Assembly (NCBI RefSeq): GCF_901709675.1
Contig: NC_051102.1
Span: 9,185,412 to 9,249,411 of the forward strand
Source: Syngnathus acus
Lineage: Eukaryota > Chordata > Actinopteri > Syngnathiformes > Syngnathidae
Length of the DNA stretch: 64,000 bases
Direction: 5' to 3'
This document shows, piece by piece, positions 38,601 through 50,865 of this stretch. The first letter of the stretch is position 1. The number at the start of each line of letters is the position of its first letter. The notes under the pieces were generated by a model that searched no databases, had not been told where the DNA came from, and was given only the letters and a program-made list of their open reading frames with translations. A program made the translations under genes and the position numbers.

Positions 38601-41600
38601 TCATGAGATGGTGAATTTGGAATATCATCAACATTAAAATAAAATCACGAATCACTGTGTGTAAGTAAACAATGACTACCAAAAAAGGTCAGGTTTGTAT
38701 TTCTTGTCCAGGAAGTTGTATCTTTTTAAATACAGTTCCTATAATAGTAACCGTATTATTTTTAGCATGATTTATTTTATTTTTTTTACGTAGCAACACT
38801 TGTCCGTTGTGAATTAGAACTTTCCTTCTGGCAACTCAATGTCAACATTTAACACGCGCAAGACGAGCAGCCACGCAAGGCGAGAGCGCGCATGATGGAA
38901 AGTATGTCCAGACGTCCGGAAGTGGCAGCCAGCTAACAGTTGCCCTCATCTCAGATACAGTTGCTAATTGTTGCGTACCACCGTTGCCGCTTTCACGTTC
39001 AACTTACCATCGTCGTCTAGTTCAAGTTTCTCCAACATGCCTTCGAATAAACCGGACACCTAAACGAGACAAAACAGGAGGTTTGTACCTTGGTGACACC
39101 CCCAGAAAATATTGAAGATGGGCGACGCACAAAAAGAAACTTTGCACTCAAAACAATCGCCGTGAAGCCTTTTCCCAGAAGCCCCTGCGGCGACAGACGA
39201 AGACCCCGACGACGTGCGTGCCACTGGCGTTTGGACCCCGAGCCCCCGAACCGCTTCGCTTGGGCTAAATATACGCACAGGGACTGAGGCGCCACTTCGC
39301 TGTGCGGCAGCAACTTCAGGCGGTGCTTTCTCTCAAGAGCACACACCCCCTTGTCGAGCCACAGTGGAACAGTCCCTCTGCACTTGACTCAAGCAGGAAA
39401 GGGGAGAGCACCCGCCGCGGAGTTTCCAAACAAAACAGGCGCAACTGAATTAGCCGAGCTTCAGACGCGACAAAGTCGTATTCCAGCACTTGGCAGTCAA
39501 CGGAGCGGAAAGGCTTGCCAGTTATGGAGGGTGAGAAGCCGGAAGCTCCACACCGCGTGTTGACACACCCCTCCGCTGCTCACCATATTAGGAAAGCCCT
39601 TGTTGCTAGGCAGCGAGAAGCTGGGGATGCCTTGCTGCATCATTGCGTGACATAAGGCGGGGCCGACCGCTGCTGCATTCCATTAAACTGGGAAATCTGC
39701 ACATCAGCACTCTAAGTCGGTAAAGTGCAACGGAAAGCCACTCAAAAGACAATACAACTTTACTCATGTAGCGCATTTCACAACAGCTGGAGCTGTAACA
39801 AAGCGACAAACTCCCTCCTCACAAACGCATCGCAGCCGTCGGCTGTGTTTTTATGCCGGACTCGGATCACCTGGTACACTTTCGGGTCAGATGTAGTAAA
39901 CGTCGAGGTGGAAATTTCCTACGGCCCAGCTGTCTCAAATGCATAATAAAATAGAGTTTTAATGGCACATCAGCATTATGTTCTGAGCTGTTTCTCAGAT
40001 TTTTCTTTGGGTGCTTCATTTGCAAGCCAATGTGCAAAAGGGCACTGCAGCAGCAAGGAAAAATGCAAAACCGCTCAGGGATGCTCGCACTGCAATGGTG
40101 ACACAGCGCTTCTCTGGCCAAAACACTTCCATAAATCTGCCGCATCCCAGCAAGCACAGGCTGCACGGCAAACTTCAGAGGTTTACGAGCCATTAAATTG
40201 ATTGCTTTGGGAAAAAAAAATACTGTATAATACAGCTACAAGTACATCAGTGGGTGATTTTATCAGGAGAGCCTTGAGTGGTCCTTACCCGCCACCCCTC
40301 AATCACAATCAGCAATCCTTGAGCGTCATTATCAGCAGTAGAAAACACAGGAGATGAAATATCGATCTGCTTGAGGTGTCTCCAAGCGAGCATTCGTTAC
40401 TGCTTCAGACAATTATTCATTAAATCAGCACAGTAACTCCTCACTCATGACAGCACCACCATGACTCACATGCAAAGAGAGCTGTGGATACTCAGTCCAC
40501 ATTAATGCCGTTCGAGCGACGGCTAACATCCCGAGATAATATTTACACCTTGTGCTCAAGCCACACACTGCCAATAGCCTCGATTGACAGACACTGAAAA
40601 GCATGGTGGCTAATGCTATAGCTAACAAAGACACTAATGCTATATCTAACAAATAGACAATCTATAATGTGGAAAACAAAACTAAAGTTGTATCTTTCAC
40701 ATGCGTATGTCACTTGTAGCCCCCTTGCGAACATTTCCAAAGCCAACAAAAGCCACTGTCTCCGCTTCGAGACTCCAAAACTACAATTTCACGTCTGTGT
40801 TGTCATAAGGCATAACTCGCGTCCACTGATGAGGGGTTGGAGCCTCATTTAGTTCTAGATTAGCATTCAAAAGCCCTTTAATGGTCTCGCAGTCCACACA
40901 TCTTTAAATAGACAGCTTCTCCCTTTAAAGGCCTTTACAAGATTAGGAACATTTTTGCAGAGTGACTGACTTGTTGTGAGGTAGAGTACACCGGCACGGG
41001 ACTGGAAGGTTTCGGGGGTTTGGCGAAGGGAAGGCCGAGGCGTTGTCCCGTGTCCAGAGGCGTGGACACGGAGCGCGGACGGCAGCCTTCCCCCAGGCGT
41101 TCCGGGCTGGGGCCCCCCTGCTGGGTGAACACAGGCTGGCTGGAGGCCTGCGTCGGGGTGGTGGGCGGTGTGGAGAATCCGGAAGCTTAAAAAAAAAAAA
41201 GCAAGTCATTTCAGTGACACTAACAGCGTGCTATGACAGCTTGGAGGTAGCACTGGAAGGATGTTGTGAATATCACATGCTCGAGATGGAATGCACAACG
41301 ACTGAGATAAAGCCTGGCGTGGCTGCTGACAAACTAGGATGAAGTCACTTCCACTTCCAAATACAGCACTGTACTTCAATGAATAAATACATAAACAAGA
41401 CACCAGGAAAACCTGATGTGGACACTCATAGAATTTCTGTGTTTGTGTGTTTAAAAGTTACATAGCACTGCCATAGAAAATTTAAAAAAGAAAAAAAAAA
41501 AATCAGGCCTTGAAACACAATGACACACTGATGACTTTCTAACACTTTATCCAATACAATTGGTTACACGAGTGTCAGTCAGCTGTTTGTGAAGCATCTC

Positions 41601-44001
41601 CCGCTTTGGGCTGGAGGTGTCAGTCACATGACAGGGCCACCACCTCTCATGAGGCGTCACAATCTCACGCCGCGACATGTGACACTGCCGACATATTTGC
41701 CGGGCCGGACAATAAGCGACACGCTTTCAATAGCTCACGCAGCCGACGGTTGACTTTTTTTATTATCTCAACGGGATCTCAAATGCCCGGCATTCAAATG
41801 TGTTAAAGGGGATATGTTACGCAAGATTGACTTACATATAAATAGTTGGGTCTCTGAAGTGTCTTAAATTGGCTAGCGGTGGCCATTCATTTACAGGCTC
41901 CTGCTTTGTCGGGACTACAATAACACCACAAACAGTTGATCGTTGTTTGAAAAACATCTGAAAAACGTCAAACTTGGCCAGATAATGGCATCACATGCTC
42001 AAGAGAGAATGTACGACCGAGATGAAGCCTGAGCTTCTGACAGACATGAATGAGGTACAAAGGAGGGAAAAGCCACATGGCAGCTCGGATGAAGTTTGAC
42101 TAAAGGCGGCTGAAAGACCCAGACATGGAGACAACATTGCCTGGTTTACCGAGACACAAACTGAACTGTCAGCGTCCTTGAATGGCCCAGCCAGAGCCCT
42201 GACATGAACATCTGTGGAGAAGTCTGAAAATGGCTGTGCACTAGTGCTTGCACCCAAACTGCCCAAAGATGTGTGCCAAGCATTTGACATGAGAATAAAA
42301 AAAGATTTAGGTTGTAATTGCTGCCAAAGAAAGTTTATTCATACAGCCCTTAATAAAAAACTAAAAAAAAAACATCTCAAAGGGCTTCACATGCCCACAG
42401 TTGAAGCTATGCTAGCTTAAATGCTAATGTGTAATGCCAGACACAAGTTAACCTTGAAACATGCAGGCAGCGCATAACAATATTTAAAGGCATAGATTAT
42501 TTAGGCAAATAAAGTCTCTCAGCATTAGCAGAAGTAGAATGTGTTCTTGGATCTTAAACCAGACCAGAATGAATCCTACTAAAAGGCTCCTTGCTCAGAT
42601 ATGGCGGAAAAATAGCTAAAGGACTCATGTGTTGCAACGCATAGCAGCGGGCCGGCAGTATCTCTTGACATTTAGTTGGCGTAGAGCGGGCCCCGCTCCC
42701 GCCGTTTGGCCTTCCTATTTTAGCCGTGCTGTTGTGGCACATTCCACAGGAGGAGATAACAGCGTGACAGGGGCCTTGCTCTCCTCGCCCTGCTAGCAAG
42801 CGGAGCGGCGGTGGCGGCGGCGGCTGCGTGCCACCCAGGACACAGGAAGCATGCGTCTTGTCATAACAGCAGCTTCAAACAAAAATGGCTGCCCTTCTGT
42901 TCACATTTGGGTAGACATGGCGTAGTTGATCACTTGGCCCTTCACTGATGGCCCTCATAGATGCCACAAGTACAGCAAGACGCTTTAAGGTGAGCTGTCA
43001 GCATGTCGCACCGTGCAACCTAACAGAGCCAGATATGGTTATGTTACTTTCAAGAGGCCCGCCTGCGCTCTGCTTGGTGGTGCACTACATCACGGAGCGC
43101 GATGACGGTTCTTCCCTAAAAACAAAGACATGGAGCTGCGTTAAGCCGGTCCCAGACTTTGGAGTGAAAGGCACCGCGGCAGGGATCCCAACCGGAGACT
43201 TCTGGACTATGGAGCATTTTTGTAGGACACATGGAGACAAAGAACCATTTTGACTCAGCTAGGAGCAATTTGGAATCATCCAACGCATGCTGTTGGATGA
43301 ACTAGATTGACCAGATAGGTAGAAAATGCACACGTTACCCGCCAGGCAGGACGCTTCCGACTGCTGCCTCGCTGCCAGCGCATCTTGCTCCTTGCGTTTC
43401 TTGCTCCTCCTCAAGCTGCCAAACCTCTTCATGGAGCGCGGCGGCGGGTCGCGGGCTCGATGCAGAACCTGGCCGTGACCATCCGCATTACGACCGAGCC
43501 GCACAATAAAAGACACTCGCTCACCTTCCCTTCCTCCCTTGGTCCTTTAGGGGAGGCAACTTTTCCTTTCACTTAGACGCTGCTAATCTTAAGGCAAAAG
43601 CTGCAAAGCTCCTGCAAAGATTCTTCTTGCATACCCAGCTGTATAGATTCTGCAATCCATGACAAGTAGTTGAGCTGTAATTTATGCAGGCAAAACTTGT
43701 CCTCCCCGGTGATGCGTCCGCCTCCCGCGGGAACCCTCCCACCTATCAACTGCATCAGAGTCGTAAATTGTCAGGTGCAGCTGTGGGTGGGTGGCGTCTC
43801 TTTTAATATAGCACCCATGAGGGAAAAAAAAAAAAAGGAGGCCAGCCTGCCGGGCAGCGATTGGTGGGCAACCGTGCCCCCTCCTTCCACTGCACCTCCC
43901 ACCTCAACGAGAGTAAACTCAGCCAAGGCGTGACACGAGCTGCTTCTGAAAAAGCTCCTGAAGATGAATAATCAAGAGTGTGGCTGGCTGTTAGACACCG
44001 C

Positions 44002-44042
<41 letters not shown>

Positions 44043-47000
44043 ATGCAGACATTTGTGCTGTCTCTGACAAGTTCTTTTTTTGGGTGTGGAGACCTTTAAA
44101 AGGTCCCGTCAGGTGACAGAAAGGGGGTGGGGACATCCAGTGGCCAGTCAGCTGCTCCCAATGATGTTAGCTATGACTTGACTATGATGAGTACTTTGAG
44201 TACTCACTGATTCGGACTACTTTTGATATAAATATATGCGTATATATTTTACACAATGGCTCCTGAAAGCCCAAGGGGGGAACACACAAACGCCATGCAA
44301 AAAGGTCAGACAGGGACAAATTGACACGCTTGAGTTGGGTTCATTTTTGGAAAGTCCAAGAAATGTGCAGTTCTTTTATTTACTGACAACATGCGGCACA
44401 CTATAGCAACATAGAGCGAGAAAGAGGAGGGGAGGGAAGGAGAGAGCAGGAGCTTCTCGGAGAGCCTACTCACTTCCAGATAAGGCCATGCGCAGAAAGA
44501 CCAACTGTTGGCTTCAGACTGAAAAAGGCCAAGAGGATCATATTTGGTTGGACTACCATCATGGATAATCATAAGTCATGCCATCTAAATAATATTAGAT
44601 GAAACTAACCGTGGCAACACAAGCTGATGAAACAAATTAAGTTTACAGCGCACCCTTGTGGCCAATGCAAGAAATCTACAAGCATTAGGCAATAAAACAA
44701 AATATGAGGGAATAATAACTTTGTTTTAGTACAAGGACCCTATTGTGATTTAAAGCATGGGGGGGACATGCAAACGCAACACAGGATTCGAACCCAGAAC
44801 TGTGGCGCACGTCACTAACCACTACTCTATCTTTGCTGGGAAGCAGTTATGGCTGTCATTGTCACTTTCAGTAAGCCGAGTCAATACTTTTTGACCATTT
44901 AGCGTGATCTAAAACATTTTCCGGTTCGGCCGTACTAACTTTGCGGTCAGGCCCTCAGAGGAAACAGTGGTCGCTTATGAGCCCAAAACATGTGAGTCAT
45001 CACTGCGTAGTTTAACTCTTTATGTTTCTAGCAGTACTCTCTCGCACTCTCTCTCTCTCTCTCTCCCCTCTCTCTCTCCTCTCGCTCTCTCTCACTCTCT
45101 CTCAAACCAGTGCTTGGCGACGTCTTGCGGTCACTCCCATTCACGCTTTGAGGGGACCACATTGCCATTAGATCACTAAAGTGCTCCAATAGCCAAACTC
45201 GAAGCAAAGTCCAACAATTGAGCCCTGCTATCATGGACTGACAGGAAATAAAAAAAATACCAAAAGCAAATGTTTCCTTTTTCCTTGTTGACAGAGGAAG
45301 CTTTTCACACTGCACAAGCAATCACTTGCCTGGCACACCTCAAGACCGCGCTCACAAAACAAAGCAGTGGAAAAGTTCACTGCGAGGGAAACGTGCCTTT
45401 TACTTCCTTGTTGATGTTTTGCTGCAGGTCAGTCATGCAGCATGTACATCAGGATTTGGAGATATTGTCTGTTTTTATTCTTGACTTTGACCTAGAAAGG
45501 GTTGTGCAATAGGAATAATACTTGTGCATTGTAATTTACAGAGGTCAGCATGTCGACATTAGCATGAGATGGAGCCACCTCTCAAATGTGAGCTATTTCA
45601 ACCGGAGTGGATTTTAATTGTGCTCTAATTGGATAGCTAATTTGACCAAAGAAGGCCGCAGACCTTTTCCTGAAACGCTTGGCAACGTTTTGTTTGGTTT
45701 TGATGGATTTGAGATAAAATCGTCACAATAACAAAATTGAGTTTTCCGTCTTACCTCTGCGGGCTCTGGAGAATATCTTGATGCTTGCAGGGCTGCTGCC
45801 GGATGAAGAGCGAAAAATGCCACTGAAGCTGAGGCGGCGCGGGGATTTGACCGGGGACGACTGATAACAGGAAGAAGGGAAGACGTTCTTCGGGGAACCC
45901 GAGTTGGACTTCCCCGGACACGGCACCGGACTGCTGGCCGGCTCCCCCATGGCAGGCCCGGCTGAACGGATGCGACGCTCCCCCTGCGAAACCATCAGAA
46001 TACACTTTTACGACGGCTTGGGAATCGCAACTTAGAGAAGACCTGTTATGAAACACCAGAAGCTGTTCTTTCTAAATGCAGCCTGGCACTTCCTTCTTTT
46101 CACAAATACACAACGCTGACAGCTTTACACAAGCGCGCATGGGAGTGTAAACAATAGCTCGTGTAACATCGTTTATTCAATCAAGTGCTAAGCTAGGAGG
46201 GAGGACGCTAGCACGAGCTTGTGCTGTTGTTTGGCCTTGGAGGCAATCTCTGCGCCTCTATTAAAGGAAATACAGAAATAGCCATTTTCTATTTCATGCA
46301 ATCTGGACAGCTTCTGCTGCCTTGGAAATAATTCCGTGTAAACAGTACTCATGTAGTCCCAAGTGAGACAGTGTTGTTTTGTCTGGTGGTCCGACAAGGC
46401 CCGACAGAACGGCAATCGCTCAAGGTGGTCTCCTTTACACGTTCATTTCCCCTTTTTTGGAAAGCAATCCTGTGCTAAATCAGAAGGAGCCGGAGAACAC
46501 GCCTATCTCCGACGCTCACTCGGTGCTATTGCGCAAGAAGAAATAGACACAAGGGGACAGGGCGAGGCGTGACTGGCGAAGAACCATAACAGGAACTCGC
46601 CAATAAAGCAGCCGAATAGACGAATAATAAGCGGGCCAGATAAGATGACGAGGCAAATCAATAGCTTGGCATCAGAATTGCTCTTTCAGCTATTTTCTTC
46701 ATTTACTTTGCCTTGAAATATTTTGCTTGTAAACCTGTTTATTTGTTTTCAATGTACATTCTTTTAATATTTCTTAACAAGCTATTTTAGTTCTCTTTGC
46801 TTTGTGTGTCTTTACAGATCGTAAATCCTATGAAGTGTTGAAGCACAAGAGTTGCCTTGTGCATATAACAAAGATTAAAAGAAAAATGGAAGTATGAATG
46901 TGAATGGACTTCCTGCCCAGAAATAACAAATGCCCATACAAATTGCTACATATCGAAATAGTACAGGAATGGAAGGAAATTGTTTACCGTGTTTGGGCTT

Positions 47001-48158
47001 CTAGGTGAGCAACCCTTTTCCAACTGAGGAGAAGCAAATGGCGAGAAGTCCTGCATGGAAGCAGAGAGACATAAAGTCCATGAGGAGAGATAGTGGAAGG
47101 CCTTCACTTTTGCATTTCTGTGTAAACATGAACGCATTTGACCATGACTCGGCCAAATGCTTTCCCCCATACCAAACATACAACTTGACATTCCACACGG
47201 ACAACAAAAAGTAACGGCAACAGTGTAGCAGAAAAAAGTCATCATCGTCAGACTCACCATTTTTTGAGTGTTTTACTGTGCTCCAAAAATAAAATTGAGT
47301 TATTTCCATCAGAGAGCAGATCTTCAAGTTGCTGCAATTAAGCTGAGGTGTGGCGGCATTAGCCAATTAGATGGCTTTCTGCCATCAGGAATATGTTTAA
47401 AGTCCACTCTACAGTGATACAGATGGAGTTCAAAAGTCTCCTTGGTGGTCGGAAGAAGTGGGAAAACAAAAGCCCAAACACAATACACGCCATAAAGTTC
47501 AGTAAATAACATTAAATACAGGAACTGAAATGACACTTTGAGACAGTTTCATTCAAAATAATCATCTTTATGAAGGGAAGGTTTTGTTGTTGTTGTTGTT
47601 TGAAACAACACATTTATTTGATCTCATTTCAGTCAGGGATGAGGAACGTCCGACCAAAGGAAGTTATTTAGCTGGCACCCAGCATAATAATACACGGTAT
47701 ATAAAGTACAAATAAACACAGAGGTACCGTTTAAATTTAAGGCAGGTGTACAACATGTCAACAGCCATTTTTGGAGAAGATAAAGACAACAAAATCATCC
47801 TCACGTTCAAACCTACGGGCAATTTTGATGAGTAAAGTCACTTAACGCACCCCTGCATTAATAACAGGCGTACCTAATAAAGTGGCCGCTGGGTGTAAAT
47901 AAACCGCAATGAAAGATTTCAACTTTGCAAGCTGCAATTCAATGCAGTGGGATGGCAAAGGTGTAGAAACGAAGGCTGGCTGTCACTCAAAGCGAGCGTC
48001 GCGTGCACTCGTGCTGTCCATTAATTAGCGGATGCCCTATTTTACAGCAGCCAAAGTACACTTGAGCGACTTACGGGCAGGTTAATGCGCAGACTTCTCC
48101 TCCTCTTGGGCAGCTTCTTGGAGCCTCCCTTGCTTGACTCCATCAACGTGCTCCCCAT
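35354..48158 (-). CDS. prkag2: AMP-activated protein kinase gamma-2 subunit, 15 coding exons (long isoform)
   Basis: Exons 5' to 3' (plus coordinates): 48075-48158, 46988-47050, 45755-45983, 40971-41185, 39008-39059, 38063-38169, 37525-37606, 37000-37058, 36888-36933, 36723-36777, 36512-36638, 36040-36205, 35911-35948, 35685-35831, 35354-35470. They sum to 1587 nt (528 aa) with all phases consistent. The regulatory subunit of AMPK binds AMP/ADP/ATP through four CBS repeats. The long N-terminal tail opens [12 protein letters not shown] and carries RRSLRINLP and the [15 protein letters not shown] motif of gamma-2. The CBS region keeps [38 protein letters not shown] and SLSDILQAL. Some tail segments of the human protein are absent. 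The gamma-2 call rests on that tail and on the adjacent kmt2c (human 7q36). The C terminus [10 protein letters not shown] resembles gamma-3. Confidence 0.93.
35549..35625 (-). mobile_element. SINE-like repeat fragment in prkag2 intron
   Basis: Contains 'ctgccagccaatcccagggt' and 'cacattcatacctacaggca', blocks of the teleost repeat family seen at 10774-11170. It lies between two prkag2 exons about 210 bp apart and is followed by a T22 run. Confidence 0.6.
38440..38690. mobile_element. MITE-like element, 'AGGTGCATCTCAATAAA' family
   Basis: The left end caggtgcatctcaataaat matches the termini of the shorter element at 59271-59424 and of a widespread fish DNA-transposon family. An inverted 'catgagatggtgaattt' segment occurs about 160 bp downstream. 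It lies in the prkag2 intron between the exons at 38063-38169 and 39008-39059 and is non-coding. Confidence 0.55.
39036..39038 (-). other. prkag2: Possible internal start for a short gamma-2 isoform
   Basis: Within exon 39008-39059 an in-frame ATG begins [10 protein letters not shown]. It corresponds to the start of the short human gamma-2b form (MLEKLEF...). GC-rich sequence with GC-box-like pieces at about 39170-39680 lies just upstream and could hold its promoter. This is inferred only. Confidence 0.4.
42150..42340 (+). pseudogene. Tc1/mariner transposase remnant
   Basis: The stretch around 42180-42335 resembles the 3' part of fish Tc1-like transposases. It has a tggcccagccagagccc-type segment (the WPSQSPDLNP region), then 'atctgtggagaagtctgaaaa', 'ctgcccaaagatgtgtgcc' and 'gtaattgctgccaaag'. 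The frame is disrupted and the catalytic core is absent. It lies in a prkag2 intron. Confidence 0.6.
43339..43432 (-). CDS. prkag2: Alternative first coding exon of prkag2 (short isoform)
   Basis: An ATG at 43432-43430 opens 31 codons ([20 protein letters not shown]...) plus one nt, followed by GTAACG. The phase fits the acceptor of exon 40971-41185, giving a protein of about 434 aa that skips the long N-terminal exons. Mammals make a gamma2-3B isoform from an alternative exon with a unique start of about 32 residues, and the size and position here agree. The very basic start could act in localisation, but that is a guess. Its promoter would lie around 43440-43600. Confidence 0.65.
43999..44045 (+). 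repeat. Compound (CTG)n(ATG)n trinucleotide repeat
   Basis: About eight CTG units run directly into about seven ATG/GAT units, within a prkag2 intron. Confidence 0.85.
44768..44842 (-). mobile_element. SINE-like repeat fragment with intact box B
   Basis: On the minus strand it has AGTGGTTAGTGACG, then TTCTGGGTTCGAATCC, which contains a perfect tRNA-type box B (GGTTCGAATCC). This is the tRNA-derived head of the repeat family found at 10774-11170. It is not a tRNA gene: no cloverleaf forms. Confidence 0.55.
45043..45104 (+). repeat. (CT)n microsatellite
   Basis: Interrupted CT dinucleotide array in a prkag2 intron. Confidence 0.85.
47797..47900. mobile_element. Repeat fragments: SINE-like piece plus 'taataaagtggcc' piece
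   Basis: 47797-47860 carries 'ttcaaacctacgggcaattt', from the SINE-like family. 47870-47899 reads 'cgtacctaataaagtggccgctgggtgta', a motif that recurs in fish genomes. Both are short and diverged, in prkag2 intron 1. Confidence 0.4.
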
Positions 48159-48271
48159 TTTCTCGACCAAAAGCCAGCCGCTGAATAAAGGGCTGAATCA
48201 CGACTATGAAACATCAACAAACCCTCCTCGGGGCGGAATTGGTAAACAGCAGAAGAGCAGAGTGACGGACG

Positions 48272-48302
<31 letters not shown>

Positions 48303-48420
48303 CGACCACCAGGAAGTAGGGTGGGCCCGAGGCGGAGGCAGGGCACAAGTCGACGAATCGCTTTCGACCGCCGCTTGTTGACAGGCATTACGGTAATTCC
48401 TCTGTGGAGGAAAATCAAAA
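48159..48420 (-). promoter_or_regulatory. prkag2: prkag2 5' leader / promoter region with (AGC)9
   Basis: Sequence upstream of the prkag2 ATG on the minus strand. 48276-48302 holds nine AGC units in mRNA sense, about 118 nt before the start codon. The TSS is unknown, so the leader boundary is inferred. Positions 48421-49086 show AT-rich sequence and nothing recognisable. Confidence 0.45.
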
Positions 48421-49588
48421 CACGGCTGTCGGCCGACCTATGTACTGTATGTTGGAGGAAAAAAAATACACGAGGACACCGATGCGAGTTTTAATAAACC
48501 CACACAAACCCAGACCTTTTCATCGTCACCGCTGAAACGAATAAAAACGATTTAAACAGGTCTAGACTCTAAAAACACGAGAATTTTTACAATCTTATTT
48601 TTGATTAAAAAATTGCATTTTTATAAAGACATACAGGAATAAACAATGTAAACATGACCTATTCAGAATCACCAACAAACTTGGCCCAATGCCGGGATGC
48701 TACCAGGTTTCACCAGCAGATGTCGCTAAAAACCCCTATACAGACTAATGTCCAACTAGAATTGCATAAAAATTAAAATAATTTTAAAAAGCTACAGTTA
48801 AAATAGCCTACTCTATGTACCACTGAAGTTTCGCCTAACAACCAGGCTTTAATAAGTCATTTTAAATCAGACCTTATTTACCTTAACATTGACATTCATG
48901 ATCTGACCTTGCAGTGTTCTTCACAAGAACCTTGAAGATGTTTTTTCCTTTTCAGATAATAAGGCGCCAGTGAAGACGCAATATCAGTAAGAATATGTAT
49001 ATATTTTTGCAAGCCGTTCAAGGACAGTGATCGTACATTCTCGGGACAAAATACACACGCACACAATATGCTAACATGTAAAATAGTTTATTTTTGTAAA
49101 TGTTTCTAAATTCAATTCCACAAACTCCATACTCTGTACACGCCAAAAGGCATTTTCAAAAACAAACAGCGCAAAAAAAGTGTTGGAGGGGGGGTAAAAA
49201 GAAACAAAAACGTGACTACTTTACATGACTGAGAAAATGTAGCACAAACACACTGGCAGGATGATGTATCATACAAGAGAAGAAAAAAATATTCAAGAAA
49301 CAATTTTGTTACAACCATTCATTGAGAAAATATATACAATTGAGTCTTCGGAAAGTTAAAAAAATACATGCCATATACATTACAAGTTCTAAGACTGTCT
49401 CCAAAATTTTACTTGAAATTGTGCACGCAAAAAAACGTTTCCATTTTCTACGCATGTGACATGTGACTGTGTGTCAGTATAAGAAATAGTTCTGATTAAA
49501 GACAATGCCATTTCTATCCAAAAGCGAGAAGCGACGGTGGCAAAAGTTCCCCGGCAATTCTTTCTGTCACAAACACACACGCAGGCAC

Positions 49589-49612
49589 GCACACACACAC
49601 ACACACACACAC
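49589..49612 (+). repeat. (CA)12 microsatellite
   Basis: Perfect CA array in the inferred kmt2c 3' UTR. Confidence 0.85.
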
Positions 49613-50482
49613 TGGTTTGTCAAAGTTGTTGTCGTCGTCGTCATCATCAGACACTCTTGCACCTTATTTTAAAAGCAACATAAAAACAACAAATACACGT
49701 CGGTGTTCCTATTTGTGTTAAAAAGTTGTCCTTTTAGGGTTTGAAAACCTAATTCACAGTTTATTTTAAATCAAACCTGATTCGCGGCTAACAGACAACA
49801 GTCGCCATTTGGAGAGTTGATATTTTTCATTCTGCGACTGATCGTTTAGCAACAAAAATAGCTTCTTTTTTTTTTTTTTTACGTTTGAGTGGTTAACGTG
49901 TGTAAGTCACAAAACACTACAGCTACAATACCTTACTTTTACAACAAAAATACTTTGTGAATTATTGTGGTTATATTACAAATTCTGTACAGAATATTCA
50001 TAATATATACTCTCAAACAGAAATAACGTTTGATCTTAAATAAATTTCATGGACAAACAAAACAGGAAGGAGAAGAAGAAGGGAGATTTCTTTTTTTAAA
50101 AAAACACCTAACATCGATCGAGAAGGTTAAGGTAGTATTTGGTCGGCGGTTATTCCTATATTTTTTCTTTATGTACATTTATACAAGAAAAGTAACAGCA
50201 TGTCTTCTAACTTCACAAACATATCTGGCCTTCTTCAACTCGTCGTCACGTAGAGAATCAAACTCATTCACTCAGTCATAATAAATACAAAATTCCACAC
50301 AAATCACATGACGGAGACCTATGATAAAACTGACTCATGGAATCAAGTATTTTTAAAGTTGTGTGTGTGTCCATTTTTTTTCTTTTTATTTTTTTTTAGT
50401 GCAAGTTAATATTCCCTTCGCAGTATTCATTGCTGTACATTCCTCATTCAGTGATGTCTACATTTAGTCGTACGCGCAGTAC

Positions 50483-50483
<1 letters not shown>

Positions 50484-50519
<36 letters not shown>
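50484..50519 (+). repeat. (AC)18 microsatellite
   Basis: Perfect AC array. It lies in the inferred kmt2c 3' UTR, where it would be transcribed as GU repeats. Confidence 0.9.
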
Positions 50520-50521
<2 letters not shown>

Positions 50522-50865
50522 ACACACAAACAAACACACACACAAAAAAGGGCCTGCCCTTAGTAAGCAATAAGGCCGCACCCTGCACAGTGCTTTCTCA
50601 TTCGTTGGTGAATTCCACACCCCGCGGACGCCGCACACACGCACACAGACAGACAGAGACAGACAGACGGAGGCGTCGCAACACGACGGCCTCGAACATA
50701 TGGCACACGTCGCATCCTGCTACTTGTGTTCCATTCACCTCCATCTAACTCGGACGCCTTATGCTCCTTCACAAAACCACTTCAGTGTGAAACGGAGACT
50801 TTTCGGCATCCGCAGGCCAGAAGCAGGGAATGTTTTTTTTTATATGTCATCATTGCCACCTTTGC

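Larger units (their letters stand above)
49087..50865 (-). other. kmt2c: kmt2c 3' untranslated region
   Basis: Non-coding stretch after the kmt2c stop. A minus-strand AATAAA lies at 49087-49092. In mRNA sense it carries (GU)18 at 50484-50519 and (UG)12 at 49589-49612, plus U/A-rich sequence. The 3' limit is inferred from the hexamer. Confidence 0.5.

Noticed and set aside
44768-44842. Possible tRNA gene (perfect box B)
   Set aside because: No acceptor or anticodon stem forms; it matches a tRNA-derived repeat family seen elsewhere in the window.
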